In this document: positions 1 through 8,900 of the stretch, in pieces
How the letters are laid out: each line of letters starts with the position of its first letter
Numbering within the stretch: position 1 is the first letter of the stretch
Notes under the pieces: generated by a model
The model's database searches: none
Told to the model about the DNA's origin: nothing
The model's input: the letters and a program-made list of their open reading frames with translations, nothing else
Made by a program: the position numbers and the translations under genes
Source of the DNA: Planctomycetaceae bacterium
GTDB taxonomy: Bacteria > Planctomycetota > Planctomycetia > Pirellulales > Thermoguttaceae
Assembly: GCA_031267635.1 (NCBI GenBank)
Contig: JAIRYX010000147.1
Coordinates: 1 to 18,318, forward strand
DNA: 18,318 bases
Direction: 5' to 3'

Positions 1-318
1 CACGCAAATCAACGCTACGTTTACGGACATGATTTACTCTTTATTGATTATGTTCATCCGACAAGCGGCAAGCATTATCCGATTGATTTTCGCCGTTATA
101 AAAAAGCGGAACAATGCGAGTTGACAAAAGAAGATTTCACAAAACTTCCGCGTTTGGCGATGGAGTTGATTCAACAATGTCACGACCAAAACATCTCCGG
201 TACGTTTACATTCGATAGTTTTTATTCAACGGTCGAGATGTTGAATTTCATTGACTCCTCGCCGCGAGGAGTAGATCCACTTGCCGTGCGGATTTATTTG
301 GCTTGGAAAACTGAATAG
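1..318 (+). pseudogene. DDE transposase remnant (IS4/IS701-like), 5' end outside the window
   Basis: The reading frame is open from base 1 to the TAG at 316-318, so it enters from the left edge. The first ~85 codons read like the second half of a DDE transposase catalytic domain: YVYGHDLLFIDYVHP, then HYPIDFRRYKK, then FTFDSFYSTVEMLNFID, where the Asp of FTFDSFYS is a likely catalytic residue. Relatives of this type normally continue for well over 100 more residues with a further conserved Glu region. Here the family-like sequence stops near codon 84, at a perfect hairpin (254-272), and the frame runs on for only ~20 unrelated residues. The final 35-40 bases (284-321) match the right end of the MITE-like element at 11222-11399, so the stop codon lies inside the presumed terminal repeat (CTGAATAGTAC). 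I infer an internally deleted, inactive IS copy. The exact IS family is uncertain. Confidence 0.7.
254..272. repeat. Perfect 8-bp hairpin at the break in the transposase remnant
   Basis: ACTCCTCG-CCG-CGAGGAGT forms an 8-bp stem with a 3-base loop. It lies where the left-edge transposase stops resembling its family and the IS-end sequence begins, so it probably marks the deletion junction. It has no T-run and is not a typical terminator. Confidence 0.6.
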
Positions 319-321
319 TAC
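284..321 (+). repeat. IS right-end sequence, shared with two MITE-like elements
   Basis: CCGTGCGGATTTATT... ending CTGAATAGTAC matches 11361-11399 on + and, inverted, about 14212-14245. The ends share the pattern GTAAC(G/T)ATTC(A/C)GT when read inward. This copy has lost one T (GTAC for GTTAC). Confidence 0.6.
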
Positions 322-391
322 CTTTAATTTCTACTCTATGAAAGACAATTCTAAAACTTTGGCACGATGATTATCTTTTTTCGCCGCACCT

Positions 392-434
392 TTGAAGCGG
401 TTGGAAATCTGATATAATAATTGGTTTTGTATTG
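392..434 (+). promoter_or_regulatory. Candidate promoter of the aminotransferase gene, with TTTTGTATTG motif
   Basis: TTGAAG (392-397) and a perfect TATAAT (413-418) are separated by 15 bp, which is shorter than ideal. The motif TTTTGTATTG lies at 425-434, about where transcription would start. The same decamer recurs in front of apbE and of the FAD oxidoreductase gene, so it may be an operator. Both the promoter and the operator role are inferences. Confidence 0.4.
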
Positions 435-488
435 TTGCCTATTTGTCTGCTTGTAAAAATAGAAATAATATTCATTGGATAAAAGAAC

Positions 489-1733
489 ATGTCAACCAAC
501 AATTATCATGACGAGGAAGTACGCGAAGATCAGCCGACGGAAAATATGCGTCCGTTTACGATCAATGTCTCGGACCGCGTGAAGCGGTTGCCGCTGTATC
601 TTTTTGCGGAGATCAATAATCTCAAATATCAAAAACGGCGTGCCGGCGACGATGTGATTGATCTCGGCATGGGAAGTCCTACCGATCCGCCGCAAAAAGC
701 GGTCATCGAAAAACTTTGCGAAGTGGCGGACGATCCGAAACTGCATGGTTATAGTCACGCGAAAGGAATGTTTAAACTTCGCCGCGAAGTCTGTGTGCAG
801 TATCAGAAAAAATACGGCGTGACGCTCGACCCGGAAACGCAAGCAGTTGTTTGTCTTGGTTCCAAAGAGGGATTTAGCCACATGTGTCTTGCGCTGCTGG
901 GACACGGTGATACTGCGATTGTTCCTGCACCGTCGTATCCGGCGCACATGTACGCTGTCGCGCTGACCGGCGCCAACGAGTTGATCCTCGACGTAACCAA
1001 CCCCAAAAAATTGCTTTCCAACATCGCCATCACTTGTGAAAATCTTTATCCGAAACCGAAACTCCTTGTCGTGAATTATCCACACAATCCGACGGCGACG
1101 GTGGTGGAGTCGGAATTTTACGTGGATATTGTAAAGTTGGCAAAAAAGTACGGTTTCATGGTCATCAGCGACACGGCTTACGCGGACGTTTGTTTCGACG
1201 GCTATCAATCGCCGAGTTTTCTGGCAACGCCCGGTGCGTTGGACGTCGGGGTGGAATTGACGACGATGAGCAAAGGTTACAACATGGCGGGATGGCGTGT
1301 CGGTTATTGTTGCGGCAATGTGGAAATGATCCGTGCGCTTTCCACGATCAAAAGTTATTACGATTACGGAACGTTTGCACCGATTCAGATTTCGGCGATT
1401 ATCGCCTTGCGAGACACGCAGGACGCGGTTGAAGCTCAGGCAAAAGTTTATGAAAAACGGCGGAATATTTTGTGCGATGGACTCAAACGCCTCGGCTGGG
1501 AAGTCAACGTACCGAAGGCGACAATGTTTGTGTGGCAAAAAATCCCAGAACAATGGACGTCTATGGGTTCTTTTGAATTTGCCATGAAACTTCTGCGCGA
1601 GGCGGATGTTGTCGTCAGTCCCGGCATTGCATTTGGCGCGGCGGGAGAAGGATATTTACGCATGGCAATAGTCGAAAAAGAAGACCGGATCCGCCAAGCC
1701 GTCCGCCAAATCGGACGCTGTCTCGGAAAATAA
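489..1733 (+). CDS. PLP-dependent class I/II aminotransferase, AlaC-like
   Basis: This 414-aa protein has the length and motifs of fold-type I aminotransferases. The PLP lysine is K262 in TTMSKGYNMAGWRVGY, the motif typical of the AlaC (glutamate-pyruvate)/DapL-related group. Other markers are LGMGSPTDPP near residue 60, GSKEGFSHM (~126), the cofactor-binding VNYPHNPTA (~195) and SDTAYADVCFDG (~228). The C-terminal FGAAGEGYLRMAIV carries the Arg that binds the substrate carboxylate. The likely reaction is transamination between alanine or a related amino acid and 2-oxoglutarate in the cytoplasm; specificity cannot be read from sequence. The ATG at 489 follows a weak GGAT at 477-480. A TATAAT box lies ~70 bp upstream. 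The gene stands alone on + between a transposase remnant and a convergent TolC-like gene. A repeat with core ACTCATATTACGCA begins 6 bases after its stop. Confidence 0.9.
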   Translation: MSTNNYHDEEVREDQPTENMRPFTINVSDRVKRLPLYLFAEINNLKYQKRRAGDDVIDLGMGSPTDPPQKAVIEKLCEVADDPKLHGYSHAKGMFKLRREVCVQYQKKYGVTLDPETQAVVCLGSKEGFSHMCLALLGHGDTAIVPAPSYPAHMYAVALTGANELILDVTNPKKLLSNIAITCENLYPKPKLLVVNYPHNPTATVVESEFYVDIVKLAKKYGFMVISDTAYADVCFDGYQSPSFLATPGALDVGVELTTMSKGYNMAGWRVGYCCGNVEMIRALSTIKSYYDYGTFAPIQISAIIALRDTQDAVEAQAKVYEKRRNILCDGLKRLGWEVNVPKATMFVWQKIPEQWTSMGSFEFAMKLLREADVVVSPGIAFGAAGEGYLRMAIVEKEDRIRQAVRQIGRCLGK

Positions 1734-1738
1734 TACTC

Positions 1739-1752
1739 ACTCATATTACGCA
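1739..1752 (+). repeat. Short repeat ACTCATATTACGCA just after a stop codon
   Basis: This differs by one base from ACTCATGTTACGCA at 14175 and 17453, and it is related to copies at 5934-5969 (minus strand) and 9119-9132. It begins 6 bases past the aminotransferase stop, on the gene's own strand. The CATGAG half of the hairpin is not preserved here. Confidence 0.5.
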
Positions 1753-1882
1753 CCTGGTTGCATCACACTCCCAAGGAATAAGGTATCACAATTGTTTGGA
1801 TATTAGTACGAAGTTTCTCAATTTTCCTTGATATGAAAAATGTCAAGTGAAATTGCGTGACTTTGTATTACAGGCAATTTGA

Positions 1883-2088
1883 CCGAAAAATATCACTATT
1901 TCAGCCCTTATTTATCAATTCCCTTAGTCGCCCGAATTGCACCAATATGCGCTTTTATTCCCTTATGTTTCGTTCTATTGTTTTGATAACAAGCCATCAT
2001 GATCTAAAACATAAGGGCGCGTTTGGGAGCTTTGTTGGCTACTAAGGGAACCTCGATAAATAAGGGCTGCAATACTAAAATTTTTCGG
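1883..2088. mobile_element. ~206-bp MITE-like element with ~45-bp inverted arms
   Basis: The left arm (1883-1927) and right arm (2042-2088) are imperfect inverted copies sharing the cores CTAAGGGAA and GATAAATAAGGGCTG and ending TTTTTCGG. A second perfect 11-bp inverted repeat lies inside: CCCTTATGTTT at 1960-1970 and AAACATAAGGG at 2007-2017. Arm-like sequence recurs at 5839-5870 and 11292-11342, so the arm is a dispersed repeat. There is no credible transposase within it. A non-autonomous mobile element is the likeliest reading; a structured RNA is an alternative. Confidence 0.6.
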
Positions 2089-2161
2089 ATAACCAGTCAA
2101 TGGAGACATTGTTATTAAGATTGTTATAGGGAACTTCTAAAATTTATTGAAAATGAGGTTT

Positions 2162-5100
2162 TTAGAAACTTTCTGCTGGTTGAATTTCAATTCTCATTGG
2201 CGGAACGGACGCGGAAACCGGAATAATGTTTGATGACGAATCCGCGTTTTCCGTCATTGCTGATCTGATATAGCTTTGTTGTATTTGCGTGTCGGACGGC
2301 ACGTGATGTAACGCGGGACGAATTCGAATTTGCGATATGCCGGATGCGGTTTCCGGCATATCGTTTGTTGTTTCTTCGTATTCCGCATATTCCGCTATAT
2401 TTTCATTATAATTATCAGTAGCAATATGTTCCGCCGGTTCTTCGATAAGAATGACGGGAATTTGTTGTGAAGCACCCATGTTCCTGTTTTCTAATGCACT
2501 TCGCGATGGAGCTCGCAACGTTTGTAACGCTCGAATCTGTTGCGGAGTTGTTTGCTGTTCTCTTCGGGGCGGCAACGTATTCAAATTTTGCGGCAGCAAA
2601 TCATGATCGGGAATTAATGCGGGAGCGGGAGCTGTTTGCTGCGGATTCGAAAAATCATTCGGAAATGGACGCGGTTTCGGAAAATTGTTTTGCGGCAAAG
2701 CAAGCGGAAGATTTTTTTGAATATCGCTGTTTCCCTCGTTTCCATGATTTTCATGGATTCCGTTATTTCCATGATTCGGTACGATGTTCTTGGTTGGAAA
2801 TTCATTCGACAATCCAAGCGAACCTCCATTCGGCGAAAGCGTTGGCGCATCGGGCAATGCGTAAGGTGTATTGAAATTTCCCGCGACGTTTTCCGCCGCG
2901 GAGTTGTAATCCGCTTCACGAATACTTCCCGGATCAAGCCAAACGCCGTTGTCATCAAGCTGCATCACGCCGAGATCAAGACTCAACGCGGACCGTAATC
3001 CGTAATGATTCACCCAAATCTCCATGAATTGATTTTGAACATCCAGTAACTGATTTAACGCTTCCACCAAGTCGCGGGCAAGCGAATTGCTCATCGTTTC
3101 CGACGTTTGACCGATTGCCGGCGGTTCTTCCATGCTGAGTTGAGCCAAGTGAACGCGAGAAATCGCGACCAAAACCGCTCGACGCTGCACTTCAAAATCA
3201 AATTGCACTTCCTCAATGTTTCGCAACGTTTCTCGCAACGTCCCATTGACGTCGTCAACAAACGTGTAATAATTCCGCCGCGCTTGCTGATAATCAATCT
3301 GTGCCTTACGATAGGCGTTTCGCTCAACAAGCCGATCCAACGGCGCATCCCATTGGACGCCAACATTCAAACTGGCGTTTTTTCGGCTGAAATCCACTGG
3401 ATTTTTTGTTGTCGTGCCAATATTACCGTCCACTGAAAAGGACAAATCGCTCTCCAATTGGTTCGCGGCAATTTCAATATCCCGCCATTTATTGACCAAT
3501 TCCGCGCGGGCATTCATCCAATCCAAACGATGTTGCGACGCGACTTTCAATGCCGTTTCCGGCGTGACGTCTATCGGCGTCATCGTAATCGCGTCGAGCC
3601 GCGCTTGCGCTTGATTCAATGACAAATTACGAATATCGCTGGTCAGTTTTGTCAAAATCGGAATCAACAACGAACGATAAGCATCGTTTTGTATCTCATT
3701 ATTGTCTTGCGACAATAACGTTGAATTTTGTTCCCTAATATCATCATCAGTGGGCATCTCATTGTTTTGCGTTTTCGTGGCTTCTAAAATATTTCGCATT
3801 CCCAGCGTGAGCAAAGATTCCGTACTTTCCGGCGTAAGCCGTCCGGATTGCAACATTGCGGTTACGTCTTCCTGCTTGATTTTCCGCAAGTCGTCAATCA
3901 AACGCGAAATTGCCCGCAGTCGTTTCTCAATGTCCGGGATACTTTGCCGCAACGAAGTTACTCTTCTTAAAAACGCTTCTTCGCTGAAACTTGCCGGATC
4001 AATATAACCGTCAAATCGTTTGGTTTCATGCGTCAAAAAATGGATATTCGCAATCCGTTCAGGAATTTTCGATTCCAATTTTGCCACGTCGTCGTAAACG
4101 TTTTGGATTTCGATTTTGAGTTTTTCGCACGATGGGTACAGATCGTTCAGCAGCGAATCGGGAATGGGTTGTTTTTTGTCGCGAACAATAGCGAAATGTT
4201 TTTCCACGTCGTCTTGAATCGCTGTTATGGAAGGCGAAATGATTTCAAATTGTTGCAAAAGCGGGTCTTCGATTTTCACTTTGAGATCAGGCGGCAAACC
4301 GATTTTCGCGGAAACAAATTGTTCGACCGACGAATTATAAGAGTTGGTTTGTGTGATGAGCCGACTTTGCGACTGTAAATAACTGGCGCGGGTTTGTTCC
4401 ACTTGAATATATTGCCGAACGCGTCCGGCTTCAAACAACGCCGTAATTTGTTTTTCGGAATCGCGATTAGAAACAACGTTTCGCTGTTGATTGGCGATTC
4501 GCACTTGCGACGCTAAAAGCGAAATATAACCGCCGTTTGTTCCGGATCCGGTACTGCGCGAGTTCGGCGTGCCGCTTATGGTCGGCGTACCAACCGAATT
4601 TCCGCCGAAAACAATGTTTCGATAAAAACTCTGGCGATAAAACGCCATCTGACGAACATTTGCCAAAAGATTGCGTTCCGAGCGGGTCAGATTTTCCAAA
4701 ACATATTCACGTCCGCCGTTGCGAAGAAACGGTTGAAGAAAACTTGCGGTCAAGAGCGTATTATAACTTTGCGTGTCCGGCCCGGCGAGTTGCCAAGTGA
4801 GCGTGTTAGCAAGATCAATCACCGCTTGTCCGCCCGTCGCCATTTTTTTCTCGAATCCGATCCAATTCTTATTGCGTAGCGTGGAATCGCGCACCGCGCC
4901 GTTGGACGAATAGAATAACGAATTTCCGCCATAAAACTGCGTGTCGAACGCAAAACGTTCTGACGAAACATTCAACGCCGACAAATAAAGATTTTCGAGG
5001 GCGGTTTGATATTCCGGCGAATGAACTTGTGCCAGCCGAAACGCGGTTTCTTTATCGAGCCGTACTACGCCGTTTTCGTCCATTGGCAAATACTGTTGCC

Positions 5101-5473
5101 AAAACGGATTTTCGACGAAATTTGTTTTCCCGCGAGCGTCCCAATCACCGTTGAGCTTGCCATCCACGTAGTGCATGTAGCGATGAGCCGTCGCATCGTC
5201 GGTCGGCATCGGTTCGCAATCGGGATTATGGGAATCGAAAAAACGGGACTGCGGCGATGGCTGCACGGAATAATCGGTCAGCTCCCATTTTTTATTCCGC
5301 CCCACCGTACCGATAAGTTCTGAAACTTCACAATCCGCCTGTTGACGATAACGTTGCCGGGAACAACCGAAAATTGACAAGAAAATTGAAACAGAACAGA
5401 AAATCAACAAAATCATTGACATCTTGGACAATAATCTTGCCATAACAAAGGAAGGTTTCTGATAAGTCTTCAT
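2162..5473 (-). CDS. TolC-family outer-membrane lipoprotein with a long disordered tail
   Basis: This 1103-aa protein looks like a planctomycete-type outer-membrane efflux protein. A hydrophobic signal (about 15-36) ends in IFGC, a plausible lipobox with Cys37 as the lipidated residue, followed by SRQRYRQQADCEV, a start I associate with planctomycete TolC-like proteins. The first efflux repeat begins near residue 120 (RLDKETAFRLAQVHSPEYQ), and the second near 630 (TPETALKVASQHRLDWMNARAELV, then LNVGVQWDAPLDRL and RKAQIDYQQARRNY). Between them, about 430-620, is a long helical, probably coiled-coil insertion rich in Glu, Lys, Arg and Leu. From ~840 to the end the chain is Pro/Asn/Gln-rich and looks disordered. 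Normal TolC proteins are 430-500 aa, so this one is more than twice that length. The role is presumably substrate export across the outer membrane, but no RND pump or HlyD-type adaptor lies nearby. Starts at M11 or M18 would also retain the signal; no clear Shine-Dalgarno decides between them. Confidence 0.8.
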   Translation of the reverse strand: MKTYQKPSFVMARLLSKMSMILLIFCSVSIFLSIFGCSRQRYRQQADCEVSELIGTVGRNKKWELTDYSVQPSPQSRFFDSHNPDCEPMPTDDATAHRYMHYVDGKLNGDWDARGKTNFVENPFWQQYLPMDENGVVRLDKETAFRLAQVHSPEYQTALENLYLSALNVSSERFAFDTQFYGGNSLFYSSNGAVRDSTLRNKNWIGFEKKMATGGQAVIDLANTLTWQLAGPDTQSYNTLLTASFLQPFLRNGGREYVLENLTRSERNLLANVRQMAFYRQSFYRNIVFGGNSVGTPTISGTPNSRSTGSGTNGGYISLLASQVRIANQQRNVVSNRDSEKQITALFEAGRVRQYIQVEQTRASYLQSQSRLITQTNSYNSSVEQFVSAKIGLPPDLKVKIEDPLLQQFEIISPSITAIQDDVEKHFAIVRDKKQPIPDSLLNDLYPSCEKLKIEIQNVYDDVAKLESKIPERIANIHFLTHETKRFDGYIDPASFSEEAFLRRVTSLRQSIPDIEKRLRAISRLIDDLRKIKQEDVTAMLQSGRLTPESTESLLTLGMRNILEATKTQNNEMPTDDDIREQNSTLLSQDNNEIQNDAYRSLLIPILTKLTSDIRNLSLNQAQARLDAITMTPIDVTPETALKVASQHRLDWMNARAELVNKWRDIEIAANQLESDLSFSVDGNIGTTTKNPVDFSRKNASLNVGVQWDAPLDRLVERNAYRKAQIDYQQARRNYYTFVDDVNGTLRETLRNIEEVQFDFEVQRRAVLVAISRVHLAQLSMEEPPAIGQTSETMSNSLARDLVEALNQLLDVQNQFMEIWVNHYGLRSALSLDLGVMQLDDNGVWLDPGSIREADYNSAAENVAGNFNTPYALPDAPTLSPNGGSLGLSNEFPTKNIVPNHGNNGIHENHGNEGNSDIQKNLPLALPQNNFPKPRPFPNDFSNPQQTAPAPALIPDHDLLPQNLNTLPPRREQQTTPQQIRALQTLRAPSRSALENRNMGASQQIPVILIEEPAEHIATDNYNENIAEYAEYEETTNDMPETASGISQIRIRPALHHVPSDTQIQQSYIRSAMTENADSSSNIIPVSASVPPMRIEIQPAESF

Positions 5474-5838
5474 GGTTCACAAGGTGTTCAAAAAGCGGAT
5501 TGTTTCATATCAAAAGCGAAATTTACCACTAAATTTCATTTTGGATAACGATTTAACTTATATTTAACAATAGTTTACGACAAAATTTGAACGTCTTTTT
5601 CATTTTGACGTAAACGTATGTTTAGAAATCATTAGTTATTATCGTCAATAAAATAGCGGAACTTTAACGATTACTTGAGTTTTATTACCTAGCTAAACAT
5701 TTCTGATTACGTATTTGAGAAAAAATTAATATCGCCAACGCAATTTCTGACGCTACCTCCTCACAATTGAAAAGCCGCTTTTTAAGATAGCGTTCATCAG
5801 GTTCTCAAAGTTCTTTTTTTAACGAAAAACGAATTTTC

Positions 5839-5870
5839 AAATAAGGGCTGAAATCGTGATATTTTCCGGT
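5839..5870 (+). repeat. Solo copy of the 1883-2088 element arm
   Basis: AAATAAGGGCTGAAAT then GTGATATTTT and CGGT matches the reverse complement of the left arm at 1883-1914 with only two or three differences over 32 bases. No partner arm was found nearby, so this is a solo end or a decayed element. Confidence 0.6.
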
Positions 5871-5933
5871 AAAACTGACTAGTACCGAGTCCCGAAATTG
5901 TCCTTTGTTAAAATGAGAAAAACCGTTTCTTCA

Positions 5934-5969
5934 TTTCCTGAATGTTAATCGCTCATGCGTGACATGAGT
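5934..5969 (-). repeat. 36-bp hairpin repeat, 15 bases past the nuclease stop
   Basis: The sequence matches 14175-14210 in inverted orientation at 35 of 36 bases. The core CTCATG-(5 bases)-CATGAG is a perfect 6-bp stem; the single difference is in the loop, so the stem is intact in both copies. On the minus strand it lies 15 bases downstream of the nuclease stop. It could be a REP-like element or an IS end. Confidence 0.65.
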
Positions 5970-5983
5970 TACCAAATCACAAA

Positions 5984-8900
5984 TCACTCTTCCTCCTCAA
6001 ACAACTCCAATCGGTGATCAAGGCAAATCGGCGAATAGATTTCGGAAAATTTCGGCGGCGGAGAGGTGGGCGGGAAAAACTCTTCGCGGCGGATTTTTCG
6101 GATGACTTCAAACGCCGTTTCTCGTGCGTTGTGTAAATCCTGTATTTGCCATTTCGCTTTCAAAAATTCTGTTTTCGACGTGTCTTTCGGGAGTGAAACG
6201 TAACCGAGTTCAATGTTTTCCGCGTCTTCGAGATTTCCTTCGTCTTCAAAACGGCTTTTGGAGAAGATCAATTCGTAAAGCGGCAACTGCAAATCGACCC
6301 ATTCGCCTTTCGGACGATGAACGTTTTCCGGTTTATCGCCGCTTGAGGTTGTTTTATAGTCAAGTAGCATGTATTTGTCGGTATGAATATTGTAGTCCAC
6401 GCGATCAATGCGTCCGCGAATTTTTATCGGTTGTCCGTCCACATCAATAATGACGCTTCCATCCGACGTCGGCGGCGAGTATTCCACATTCTGAATCTCG
6501 TAACCTTCCGCCGCATGCTTTGCCTGCTTATCCGCAAACGCATCCAAACGCAACCGGATTTGTTCTGTTTGCACCGCAATCACCGGACGAAACGCTGCGC
6601 CGTACAAATCGCGCACCACGACGTCAAGCTGCTTTCTCAAAAAGTCGCGGATTTCTTCGGCGTTTTGCGAGTTTTTAATTCTGCTCCGTCCAAACAATTT
6701 GAGAACGCGATGCGTCACGTCGCCGAACGCGCCGCCGCTTAACTCTTCGCCGCTGTCGTCTGTTATATCAAGCCGCAAACGATGTTTCAAATAATAACGA
6801 TACGGACATTGCAGATAATCACGAAACTCCGTGACGCGAATGGAATCAAAGTGATAATCGGTCGAAACAGGTTCCGGCGTTTGAAACAAAGATTTCTTTT
6901 GACCGGCTTGCAGCGACCCGGCAAAAACCGGACGTACCGTCTTTGCTTTCGGCTCGGAAAAGAACCGCAAAACACGTTCCGCCACATGTTTTTCGTCGGT
7001 TGCAAAAAACAGACGGCTCGGCACAAGCGGGTTGCCGTCGATTGAACGCTTGCTAAAAATCAGCCGCACGTTTTTTCTCGACGCCATAATTGCCGACAGC
7101 GCATAAGCGTCGCGGGCATAACGCCGTGCGTTATCTTCCAGTTGCAATTCACGCCGCATTCCGTCGGGCAAAAACATATCCGCCGACTTGGACGACGGAA
7201 CGATTCCCTCATTCAATCCGGTAATCGCAATTGCCGGAGCGTCGTCCGTCAGTAACTCCAACCAACCGAGCATCTCGATTTCATGCGGGTTCTGCATCGG
7301 CGGAATCCGTCCCGCCGACAGCATCCGCAACATCAGCGTTAGTATTTCCGACGCGGTGAAATCCGGCGTGAGCGGTTTCGGAATGTTGTCCAACTTTCGA
7401 TACAAGTCTTCAAACTGCTCGAACGTTTTGGCGACAACGTGTTCGTCCTGACTCGCCGGATACGGTTTCGGGTTGCCGTACAAGGTGAAGAGCAGCCGTT
7501 TGACCGAAGCCGCCCAATCGCGAGGAGAACGCTTGGCGTTGATATTGTATGCCGACGGCTTGCGTTCTTTGTTTGAAAGTTCTTCCGATGATTCCGTTTC
7601 ATTTTTATTTTCATTGGACTCGGCGTTTTCCGACTTGTCCGCGTCGAATAAGTCGAATAAAATGGCGATCCAACGTTCCGTAATATCGTAAACAAGCGGC
7701 AACGAGGAGTATGCGCGGGTATGTTGTTCGTTCTCGCGTTCAGAAACGTTTTCCGTTTCAGCGGTGTTTGCCGCCGGAACGGAATCATTGGACACGTCGA
7801 GCGTCGAATCGTCTTCCGTTTCTCGCCGCGGTTTGAGCAGCCACTTGCCGTCAACCGTAAGCGGCAAATGATTTTGATAATACAAGTCAAACTCGGTCAG
7901 CCATGATTGTTCTTTATTCGGCGGCGATTGTTCTTTGTCCGGCGGCGATTGTTCTTTATCCGACGGCAATTGTTCATTGATAAAACGCTCCATGTCGGGA
8001 TGACGCAGCAACGTTGTCAAATCGTGAAAGCGTTTGTTTTGCAAATAATCGGCAAGCGATTCCAGCAGTAAAAAGACCGGCGTTTGCGAGATCGGCGTTC
8101 CGGCGACGTGACGATAACCAAGACCAACCTGACCGAGTTGTTGCGATAAAAACGGCACAATGGAATCGTCGGGAACGCCGATCACGATTTCTTCCGCCGC
8201 GTATTGCCCTTCTAATTTTTGCAGCCAATGCAATACGGCGGTTGCCTGCTCGGACGGCGATTCCGTCATTTCAATCACATCGTCCGGCAAATCAAGATGA
8301 TGATATTGCTGCCACCGTTCCGCGTTGACGCAACCGTGTTTGTCAAAAAGATCGGCAAGCGATTCGGGAGCGAAAATCAGCGACGTCACATGCGATTCCA
8401 CCGTGTCGAGCATAATCCGCTGCATCCGATTCAGGTCGGAAAGTCCGACAAGGATAACGTCGGAATCGGTTTTGCACTCGTCATGTTCCACCGCGTAAGC
8501 CCGCGCGCTTTGAATATCCCAAAGCTCCACCGCATCGAGTTCGGCGATATATAGCTTCTGCAATTCGGCGAGAACATTCCATCGTTGAAATTCCTCAATG
8601 AGACCGGCTTCCTCGTTGAGATACTTTTGACGGCAATATTCCGCGACCATCCCGAAATCAACGCGATCCGCCGCCAATTCGAGATGCAGCTTTGCCATCA
8701 GTTTCCCAAGAGCCAAGCGTCCCGTCCAATCGTCTTGCGCCGGTAATTGACCGACGAGCGAACGGACGGATTCGGGACGCTCGCGATTGAGCGTTTCAAA
8801 CGCTTTCGACCATGCGAGTTGCTGAACGAGATCGCTTGCCGCCGGTTTTTTCTGCGGATACAAGAGTTCGGGAAACGTTCCCATCGTCGTAATCAGTTTC

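Larger units (their letters stand above)
1734..2161. other. Convergent intergenic region with repeat debris
   Basis: This 428-bp spacer separates the 3' ends of the aminotransferase gene (+) and the TolC-like gene (-). It holds one copy of the ACTCATGTTACGCA-type repeat (1739-1752, one mismatch) and the inverted-repeat element 1883-2088. No convincing gene or canonical terminator with a T-run was found. A 62-codon + frame across the element is just the element itself. Confidence 0.6.
5474..5983. other. AT-rich intergenic region upstream of the TolC-like gene
   Basis: This 510-bp region lies between the start of the TolC-like gene and the stop of the nuclease gene, both on -. It should hold the TolC-like gene's promoter, but I could not pick a convincing -35/-10 pair. 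The nuclease-proximal 150 bp contain two repeat copies (5839-5870 and 5934-5969). No open frame here looks like a gene. Confidence 0.5.

Noticed and set aside
492..1553. A 353-codon open frame on the minus strand inside the aminotransferase gene
   Set aside because: It lies wholly antisense to a gene with clear family motifs. Its translation is rich in Arg, His and Phe with no recognisable domain, typical of a shadow frame.
1857..2045. A 62-codon plus-strand frame in the first convergent intergenic region
   Set aside because: It runs through the inverted-repeat element and has no family resemblance.
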